Shown piece by piece: positions 23,901 through 29,027 of a stretch of 29,027 bases of DNA. The notes under the pieces were generated by a model. It worked only from the letters and a program-made list of their open reading frames with translations, did no database searches and was not told where the DNA came from. How positions within the stretch are numbered: position 1 is the first letter of the stretch; each line of letters begins with the position of its first letter. Made by a program: the position numbers and the translations under genes. Origin of the DNA: CAISOG01 sp044375625 (GTDB lineage Bacteria; Pseudomonadota; Alphaproteobacteria; CAISOG01); the NCBI GenBank assembly GCA_044375625.1, contig JBILMH010000019.1, forward strand, positions 1 through 29,027, in the 5' to 3' direction.

Positions 23901-24449
23901 CTAGGCCGCGCTGAGCCAGTTGTCGGGCTTGCTGCTGTTGCTGACCTTCGTTAGGTCACCAACAGCCCGAGTCATCAGGCTGTTCTGCTCCGTGCCACTA
24001 AGCTGATGCTGCAAATAATGGCGGCAAATCGCCAAGGCCTGGGTGGTGACCATGTTACGCAGGCTGGCAATCGCCTCAGCCTCAACCAGGGTGATGCGCT
24101 GATACATCTGTTCCTCACGGTGGCGTGCCAATTCGGCAATGCGATGTTGGGCATCGGCCATCAGTCGATCGGCCTCCTCCTGCGCATGCAGACGTATGGC
24201 GGAGGCCTGGCTGAAGATGGCCTGATGTTGGGCAACGATAGACGTTAAATCGGTTTGTGCGGCAATTTTGGCTTCTTCCGCTGCCCGAATTTTGCTAATC
24301 AGATCGGCGGCCTTTTTGTCCAAAAGCCCCAGGAATGTTCGCCCTTTAAGCCCGAACATCAGCAGAAGCAGACAAATAAAGGCCGCCCCCGACCAGGCGG
24401 AGGTATCCGCAATCAGGGCGTTAAGCCAGCTGTAACCTGTATCAACCAT
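23901..24449 (-). CDS. atpF: ATP synthase F0 subunit b
   Basis: 182 residues: one N-terminal membrane helix (SGAAFICLLLLMFGLKG, about 20-36) and a long charged helix (about 40-145) forming the peripheral stalk with b'. It follows b' in the usual alphaproteobacterial order. The ATG at 24449 overlaps the b' stop by 8 bases; an upstream TTG is less likely. The last 40 residues, rich in Ser/Asn/Lys, would reach the F1 head. Confidence 0.9.
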   Translation of the reverse strand: MVDTGYSWLNALIADTSAWSGAAFICLLLLMFGLKGRTFLGLLDKKAADLISKIRAAEEAKIAAQTDLTSIVAQHQAIFSQASAIRLHAQEEADRLMADAQHRIAELARHREEQMYQRITLVEAEAIASLRNMVTTQALAICRHYLQHQLSGTEQNSLMTRAVGDLTKVSNSSKPDNWLSAA

Positions 24450-24954
24450 TGGCAATCACCCGATTGGTGGTGGCAAGATGGGCATCGGCGATTAAGGACT
24501 TTTGCGCTGAAACAGCCACGGCTTGTTCCAACATCTTGCTGGCTATTTGACCTGCAGCCGCCTCAGCATCGCTAATAGCGGCTTTTTTGGCGGCAGCAAT
24601 CTTGGCTTCAGCAACCAACAGCTGTTCGTTAATAGCCTTCATCAACCGCTGTTCATTTTCCAACAGCATTTGGGATATTTCACGATTCTGCCGCGTCAGC
24701 AGGGCAATAGCATCGCGATGCGCCTGCCCCACCTCATTCTGCATTTCCCGTCGCAGCACATCGGCCTGCTGCCGCATTTCTTTGGCCAGTTCCAAGTCCT
24801 GTTGGATTCTGTTCATACGCCCGTCCAACACCAAATTCATTCTTGGTGCCAACAGATAGCGCACGACCAGATACAACAGGCCAAAGCTGATGACCGTCCA
24901 AAAAATCTGGCTTGGGAAAAAAGCCAGATCGAATTGCGGCAACGATCCCTTCAT
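24442..24954 (-). CDS. ATP synthase F0 subunit b'
   Basis: 170 residues. MKGSLPQFDLAFFPSQIFWT and the following VISFGLLYLVVRYLLAPRM match the b' pattern (PQ-D-FFPSQ-FW then a membrane helix ending in a PR motif), as in photosynthetic and alphaproteobacterial enzymes where b and b' form a heterodimer stalk. The remaining residues form a long charged coiled coil. Starts 14 bp after the c-subunit stop and overlaps atpF. Confidence 0.9.
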   Translation of the reverse strand: MKGSLPQFDLAFFPSQIFWTVISFGLLYLVVRYLLAPRMNLVLDGRMNRIQQDLELAKEMRQQADVLRREMQNEVGQAHRDAIALLTRQNREISQMLLENEQRLMKAINEQLLVAEAKIAAAKKAAISDAEAAAGQIASKMLEQAVAVSAQKSLIADAHLATTNRVIANG

Positions 24955-24968
24955 GGTTGCAATAACGC

Positions 24969-25217
24969 CTAGACGTTAATCACAAACAGGATGATCATCA
25001 CAATCACAAAGGCCAGCAGCGCCAAGAATTCAATGGCGGCAAAGCCGATGATCATAACGGGAAAAACGGCGGGGCGCGCCTCAGGATTGCGACCCAGCGC
25101 GCTGGCGCACTCTGAGAACAAACGACCAAGCGCCAAGGCGGCACCAACAAAAACCAAAAAGGCTACTACGGATGCAGTAATCAATTTGACCGACATAAAT
25201 AGGGTTGCACCTTCCAT
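24969..25217 (-). CDS. atpE: ATP synthase F0 subunit c (ring proteolipid)
   Basis: 82 residues, two membrane helices joined by the polar loop GRNPEA (42-47). The proton-binding carboxylate is E63 (GFAAIEFLALLAF). The first helix normally carries GxGxGxG; here it reads GAALALG (25-31), that is GxAxAxG. This motif sets helix packing and ring size in other species. Start at 25217 is supported by AGGAG eight bases upstream; a shorter start at M8 lacks a comparable site. 68 bp separate it from atpB, giving a leader that could tune the higher c-subunit output required. Confidence 0.95.
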   Translation of the reverse strand: MEGATLFMSVKLITASVVAFLVFVGAALALGRLFSECASALGRNPEARPAVFPVMIIGFAAIEFLALLAFVIVMIILFVINV

Positions 25218-25285
25218 GGTAACGTCTCCTTACAGTTAAAAAAGTTCGGGTTGAAAAAAATTGGTGCCTTCTGTTGCCACAAGCC

Positions 25286-26020
25286 TTAGTGAAGGTCAAT
25301 GGCATCGTGCAAATAAATGCTGACCAACAGGGTAAAAATATACGCCTGCAAAAACGCCACAAACAGCTCAAAGGCATAAATCAGAATGTTGCCAAACAAC
25401 GGAAAAACAGCAATGAAGCCAGACGTGGTACAGAAAAAGGCAAAAATCTTAATCATAATATGGCCAGCCAGCATGTTGGCAAACAACCTGATGGCCAGGC
25501 TAATGGGCTTAGCAAAAAAACTGATCAATTCAATGGGAACGATGATGGGTGCAATAAAAGGGGGGGCTCCTGATGGCAGGAAAATCTTAAAAAAGCCCAG
25601 GCCGTGTTTGGTAAAGCCTGTGCCGATAACCACCCCAATGCTGATTACCGCCAGGGTCAGCGTGACGCTGATATGGCTGGTATAGGTAAAGGCATAGGGC
25701 AACAGGCCAATCAGATTGCCCAACAAAACGAACAAAAACAGGGTCACCAGAAACGGCACAAAGGGCTTGCCCTTATCCCCCAAATTGCTTTGCGCCAAAT
25801 TATGCACAAATTCGTACGGCCATTCGGACAATGCTTGCCAACGGCTGGGCAACAGTTGCAACCTGCGGGTGGCAAAAAACAACAGCGCGGAGGCAACCAA
25901 CACGCCAACCAGGGCATGCAGGGCAGAGTTGGTAAGGGCAAGGTCAAAACCCGCAATATTTAGATCCGCCAACTTATACAGTTGGAACTGCTTCATTGGG
26001 TCAAAACTACCGGATGCCAT
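25286..26020 (-). CDS. atpB: ATP synthase F0 subunit a
   Basis: 244 residues with five to six membrane helices. The essential arginine is R178 in SLAIRLFANMLAGH, facing the c ring, and the FGNILIYAFELFVAFLQAYI helix follows near the C-terminus. Length is normal. The ATG at 26020 gives a 14-base overlap with the atpI stop and has AGGA eleven bases upstream. Second F0 gene after atpI. Confidence 0.96.
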   Translation of the reverse strand: MASGSFDPMKQFQLYKLADLNIAGFDLALTNSALHALVGVLVASALLFFATRRLQLLPSRWQALSEWPYEFVHNLAQSNLGDKGKPFVPFLVTLFLFVLLGNLIGLLPYAFTYTSHISVTLTLAVISIGVVIGTGFTKHGLGFFKIFLPSGAPPFIAPIIVPIELISFFAKPISLAIRLFANMLAGHIMIKIFAFFCTTSGFIAVFPLFGNILIYAFELFVAFLQAYIFTLLVSIYLHDAIDLH

Positions 26021-26393
26021 CGTCTGATAAATCCTGTTCGCGTTGGTCGTTTACGGCCTGGCCGTTGGTTGCGGCATCAGCGGTTTTGTGTGCGTCCCTT
26101 TCGGCTGCATCCAACACCGCCATCTGCTGTTGCAAGGCCTTTATCACATTAAAACCAGCCAGACCAGCACCTAAAAAGAAAAAAACAATAGAAAATAGAG
26201 GCAGGCTGTCGATCCAGCGATCCAGGCCATAGCCGATTGCCCCCGCCAGCAGCAGGGTGGCCGCCATTTGCGTGCTTAGCTGCAGGCTGGCACCCAAGCC
26301 CTTACCCATAATTTGCCGAACCTCAGCATCCTTTAGCGCCTCACGCGCCGACATTTTCGGCTCTTCTAAAGAGTCCTTAGGCGGTAACGGCAT
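26007..26393 (-). CDS. atpI: AtpI, ATP synthase assembly/ion-uptake protein
   Basis: 128 residues with two membrane helices (LSTQMAATLLLAGAIGYGLD and LFSIVFFFLGAGLAGFNVIK) between a charged N-terminus and a charged C-terminal tail, the AtpI/Mg2+-uptake family pattern. It assists c-ring assembly in several bacteria. The start codon overlaps the dsbA-like stop (TAATG), which ties the F0 genes to the two genes upstream. Confidence 0.88.
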   Translation of the reverse strand: MPLPPKDSLEEPKMSAREALKDAEVRQIMGKGLGASLQLSTQMAATLLLAGAIGYGLDRWIDSLPLFSIVFFFLGAGLAGFNVIKALQQQMAVLDAAERDAHKTADAATNGQAVNDQREQDLSDDGIR

Positions 26394-27130
26394 TAGGGGG
26401 CGGGCTTAGGTGCCGTTGGGGAGGGTGCCGTTGGGGAGGACGATACCGCCGCCAAGGCCTTGTTCAGGGCGGCCTCAAAGGTTGCATAGTCGCGTGCGCC
26501 AACCACCATCTCATTGCCAACGACAAAGGATGGGGTTGATTGAATCTTAAAGTGGGTATCGGCCACCTGACGTTTCGCCAAAATTTGGTTCAGCACGCGG
26601 TCATTGGCGTTGCAGGCCTTTAGCTTGTCATCATTCAGGCCAGACAGGCGGGCATAGCGCATCACCGCCGTTTGCGGATCCCGATCCCCCGCCCATTTTG
26701 TTTGTTCGCTATACAGCAGCTCGATTAGGGTGAAAAACTGGGCTGGATCCGCGCAACGCGCCGCCACCGCCGCCCGCAACGCCACCCCATCCAGCGGGTA
26801 ATCGCGCACCACCCAACGCACCTTGCCGGTGTCGATATAGGCGGCCTTAATTTTCGGCAAGAGGTCTTTGTGAAACGCCGCACAGTGATGACAGGTTAAT
26901 GAGGAGTATTCGAAAACTGTCAGCGGGGCGGTGGCCGATCCTATCGGTCTATCCAAATCATCCAGCGCTTTGGGATCCGCCTGCTTTGTCGTCGCCTGTT
27001 GCAACTCCGCAGCTTTGGCATCCTTTTTTTCTTCGGCAAGGCTGGGCACCGTCATGACCGCCAGCAGGGTTAGAGCCAGCGATAGGGTCAGGGTCAGGGC
27101 ACAAAGGCGGCGGGAAAGATGGCGAATCAT
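26393..27130 (-). CDS. DsbA-family thiol:disulfide oxidoreductase
   Basis: 245 residues, exported: signal peptide to about residue 32 (LTLTLSLALTLLAVMTVPSLA). A thioredoxin-fold domain (about 65-225) has the active site C80-H-H-C83 in YSSLTCHHCAAFHKDLLP and the cis-proline STPSFVVG. It probably acts in the periplasm on disulfides, as a DsbA or DsbC/G-like protein of the DsbA_com1-like type. The C-terminus ends in a duplicated TAPSP-type repeat encoded by two 15-bp units. Overlaps both neighbours: ATGA with the DUF721 gene, TAATG with atpI. Confidence 0.88.
   Translation of the reverse strand: MIRHLSRRLCALTLTLSLALTLLAVMTVPSLAEEKKDAKAAELQQATTKQADPKALDDLDRPIGSATAPLTVFEYSSLTCHHCAAFHKDLLPKIKAAYIDTGKVRWVVRDYPLDGVALRAAVAARCADPAQFFTLIELLYSEQTKWAGDRDPQTAVMRYARLSGLNDDKLKACNANDRVLNQILAKRQVADTHFKIQSTPSFVVGNEMVVGARDYATFEAALNKALAAVSSSPTAPSPTAPKPAP
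26410..26439 (-). repeat. Two tandem 15-bp units at the 3' end of the dsbA-like gene
   Basis: GTGCCGTTGGGGAGG occurs twice in direct succession, encoding a doubled Ser-Pro-Thr-Ala-Pro stretch in the C-terminal tail. In-frame length change is possible without loss of function. Confidence 0.92.
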
Positions 27131-27720
27131 GGTTTGCGACTTTCAGCTAGACGTGAATCAATTAGATATTGCAGCGATTTAAGGGCTTCGGCAAGGGGGG
27201 TGGGCAGATTGTCGGCGGCGGGCAGGGGTTGTAGGGTCGGGGGCAAAGTAGGGGGCTGCGGCCGCGCCATCCGTCTGGGTTGGCCGGTTGGAATGGGCGC
27301 TATAGAGGTGCTGGCCAGCGGTTGTTGCTTCAGCCGTATGGCGGCGACGGCGGGATAGCCGAAATAGCCATTGATCCGTTGTTGCAGTTGCGGCAGTTGA
27401 TAGCCGATGTCCAGGGCAAAGGCGGGCTCAACCACCAACGTCAGGTTCAGCCCCCCCTGCACCCCCTTAGCATAGCTGTTGCCCGCGGTTTTCGCGGAAG
27501 TTGCTGGCTTATTGGCTGTTGCGGTGCGGCTAAGGCTGGCCAGTTGGCAACAGGCCGCCACCTCCTCCCCCACTATTGCTGGCCAATCCATCCGCAACGC
27601 CTGCGCGGTGGTCAGCTGGCGGCCAAAACGTTGGCGCAACAGGGGCAGGGCGACATCGTCCAGCCGCTGGCTGCGGTTGGCGCGGCGGGCAACAAAATCC
27701 TTGCTTGCAAAGCTATTCAT
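27127..27720 (-). CDS. DUF721 family protein (DciA-like)
   Basis: 197 residues. The N-terminal half contains the DUF721 pattern (LPLLRQRFGRQLTTAQALRM DW-type region, then ALDIGYQLPQLQQRINGYFG), the domain of DciA, the ancestral loader of the replicative helicase DnaB. The C-terminal half is Pro/Ala-rich and probably disordered. Link to DciA is by family; helicase loading is inferred. AGGA lies seven bases before the ATG. Divergent from mutY with only 16 bp between the start codons, and overlapping the dsbA-like gene by four bases (ATGA). This neighbourhood (mutY, DUF721, dsbA-like) is conserved in alphaproteobacteria. Confidence 0.8.
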   Translation of the reverse strand: MNSFASKDFVARRANRSQRLDDVALPLLRQRFGRQLTTAQALRMDWPAIVGEEVAACCQLASLSRTATANKPATSAKTAGNSYAKGVQGGLNLTLVVEPAFALDIGYQLPQLQQRINGYFGYPAVAAIRLKQQPLASTSIAPIPTGQPRRMARPQPPTLPPTLQPLPAADNLPTPLAEALKSLQYLIDSRLAESRKP

Positions 27721-27736
27721 GCGCCAATCCTAAACC

Positions 27737-28861
27737 ATGACCGCTGCATCGTCCACATCCGCAACGCCCTTCCCTGGCCGTGCCGCCCTGCTGGCCTGGT
27801 ATGATCAGCATCGTCGCACCCTGCCTTGGCGCATGGATGCAGGCAGTGGGTTGCCCGACCCCTATCATGTTTGGCTTAGTGAGGTGATGTTGCAACAGAC
27901 CACGGTGGCCACCGTGCGGCAACGATTCCCCGACTTTCTGGCCGAATTTCCCACCCTGCAACAGCTGGCGGAGGCGTCGTTGGATGCTGTGTTGCGCGCC
28001 TGGGCGGGGTTGGGCTATTATCGGCGGGCGCACCAGCTGCACGCGGCGGCGCAAATTCTGTGGCATCAGCATGGCGGCGTCTGGCCGCATCAGCCCACCT
28101 TACTGGCTAAGCTGCCTGGCTTTGGTGCCTATACCGCGGCGGCGGTGGCGGCGATCGCCTTTGAGCAGCCGGTTCTGGCGGTGGATACCAACGTGGCGCG
28201 GGTGATGGCGCGGCTGTTTTGCCTGCCCGACTTGCCCCCCGCGTTAAACAAAAGCGCGGCGCAGGCGGGGGTGGGGCTGGTGGCGCCGCATCGGTGCGGC
28301 GATTTGGTGCAGGCGGTGATGGAGCTGGGCAGTCTGGTCTGCCGTGCCCGCCAGCCAAGCTGTGGCCTGTGCCCGTTGCAGCAGCACTGTCAGGCCTATC
28401 AGCGCGGGGTGGTGGATGATTACCCCAGGGCGGTACCAAAACTGGCCAAGCCCACCCGCTACGTTATCGCCTGGTGGTTGCAGGATGGGCAGGGGCAAAG
28501 CCTGTGGCAACGGCGCCCCGATCAGGGGTTGTTGGCGGGGCTGTGGTCACTGCCGCTTAGCCCGTTTTTGGCTGAGGCGCCGGATGACGGCGTGGCGGCC
28601 AGTCTTGCCCCGCTGCCCAACCAACCCAGCCGCCTGATGGCATTGGTTCGGCACAGCTTCACCCATTTTCATTTGCAACTGAGTTTGTATCATCAGGCCT
28701 GCCCCTTTTCTTTCTCCAACCCCAGCCCCAACTCTAGCGGCTCCCACCACCCCCTGCCGCCCGCCTATCAGCAGGGTCGATGGCTTAGCCCGCAGCAGCT
28801 GCCAGAAATCGCCCTGCCCACCCTGATGACCAAGGTGGCCGCGCGGATGGTTGCTGCCTAA
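27737..28861 (+). CDS. mutY: A/G-specific adenine DNA glycosylase
   Basis: Removes adenine paired with 8-oxoguanine, preventing G:C to T:A changes. 374 residues, normal length. Catalytic E49 (SEVMLQQTT), helix-hairpin-helix LPGFGAYTAAAVAAIAFEQP (126-145) and D150 in VDTNVARV. The [4Fe-4S] ligands follow the exact spacing C202-X6-C209-X2-C212-X5-C218. The C-terminal Nudix-like domain (from about 235) with FTHFHLQL recognises 8-oxoG. All key residues are intact. No ribosome site precedes the ATG, and its start is 16 bp from the divergent DUF721 start, so the mRNA may be leaderless or nearly so. The second IS copy begins about 43 bp downstream. Confidence 0.96.
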   Translation: MTAASSTSATPFPGRAALLAWYDQHRRTLPWRMDAGSGLPDPYHVWLSEVMLQQTTVATVRQRFPDFLAEFPTLQQLAEASLDAVLRAWAGLGYYRRAHQLHAAAQILWHQHGGVWPHQPTLLAKLPGFGAYTAAAVAAIAFEQPVLAVDTNVARVMARLFCLPDLPPALNKSAAQAGVGLVAPHRCGDLVQAVMELGSLVCRARQPSCGLCPLQQHCQAYQRGVVDDYPRAVPKLAKPTRYVIAWWLQDGQGQSLWQRRPDQGLLAGLWSLPLSPFLAEAPDDGVAASLAPLPNQPSRLMALVRHSFTHFHLQLSLYHQACPFSFSNPSPNSSGSHHPLPPAYQQGRWLSPQQLPEIALPTLMTKVAARMVAA

Positions 28862-28904
28862 CGTTGCCGTGCATCAAAGATTTGTATGCTTGACTGTTTC
28901 TTTT

Positions 28905-28919
28905 TAGATAGTGTAGTCA
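28905..28919. repeat. IS terminal inverted repeat, left end
   Basis: TAGATAGTGTAGTCA is the exact reverse complement of 111-125. It is followed by YGAGAT in both ends. Confidence 0.8.
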
Positions 28920-28979
28920 TGAGATAGAAAGCATGTTATAAGTTTCCTGTTTTGTTGTTTTTAAGCAGGAGTTTTTGTT

Positions 28980-29027
28980 ATGGATAAGACCCCGATTCAC
29001 CATCGCCATGATTTATCGGACAAGGTT
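28980..29027 (+). CDS. IS5-family transposase, N-terminal fragment (3' end outside window)
   Basis: Sixteen codons, MDKTPIHHRHDLSDKV, preceded by AGGAG at 28967-28971 with eight-base spacing. The RHDLSD pattern is typical of the N-terminal DUF4096 domain of IS5-family transposases (RHDLTDEQW type). With the IS end 60 bases upstream this is most likely the transposase start. Too short to be certain alone. Confidence 0.7.
   Translation, partial: MDKTPIHHRHDLSDKV

Larger units (their letters stand above)
28905..29027 (+). mobile_element. Left end of a second copy of the IS5-family element (cut by window edge)
   Basis: Begins with the inverted repeat at 28905-28919, then a 60-base leader with a good ribosome site and a transposase start at 28980. 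Same orientation as the copy ending at 125. The direct evidence that both are the same IS type is the shared terminal sequence; the two transposase fragments visible do not overlap, so their identity cannot be compared. Confidence 0.75.

Noticed and set aside
1..29027. CRISPR arrays, prophage, integrase, toxin-antitoxin or restriction genes
   Set aside because: No regularly spaced repeats and no protein with such motifs. The orphan genes could not be assigned to any of these.

Overview
The window reads as part of an alphaproteobacterial chromosome with high GC (estimated by eye, not computed). Support comes from gene sets and orders typical of that class: an NDUFA12-like complex I subunit beside an MlaD-type MCE protein and a DUF2155 protein; mdh followed by sucC and sucD; an F0 operon with separate b and b' subunits headed by atpI; a dciA-like (DUF721) gene and a dsbA-like gene divergent from mutY; a methyltransferase, rhodanese and TolC run; and a cysteine-free L31. 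The order or family cannot be fixed from this alone. Both window edges cut into copies of one IS5-family insertion sequence in the same orientation, so the genome carries active or recently active IS elements.

Layout. Bases 1-125 are the right end of an IS. 156-7072 hold a Tim44-domain membrane protein (minus), then alaS, a small SDHAF4-like gene and ppdK (plus). 7106-11561 is a minus-strand run: PCMT-like methyltransferase, two tandemly duplicated AEC permeases, rhodanese, TolC-type outer membrane protein. A tRNA-Cys with a good promoter follows at 11718-11791. 11813-16717 (minus) is mdh-sucC-sucD with a SulP transporter as the last gene. An RluD-type pseudouridine synthase (plus) follows.

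17886-20484 is the accessory part: two orphan genes of lower GC preceded by related promoter regions that share an exact 13-bp box, a 3' end with two adjacent hairpins, about 600 bp of palindromic interspersed repeats, and a well-formed 60-codon gene of unknown function with its own terminator. 20485-22603 (minus) returns to core genes (rpmE, DUF2155, mlaD-like, NDUFA12-like). 22736-23218 is a RidA-family gene. 23226-27720 (minus) is a tightly packed, mostly overlapping operon: dciA-like, dsbA-like, atpI, atpB, atpE, b', b, HAD phosphatase. mutY diverges from it, and the left end of the second IS copy closes the window.

How the genes work together. Much of the content is central energy metabolism: PPDK (pyruvate/PEP), malate dehydrogenase and succinyl-CoA synthetase (TCA cycle), a complex I accessory subunit, a succinate dehydrogenase assembly factor and the proton channel of ATP synthase. 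The most unusual material is (i) the AEC pair, whose ends are nearly identical while their cores have diverged, (ii) the orphan gene pair with related promoters, and (iii) an ATP synthase c subunit whose glycine motif is partly replaced by alanine.
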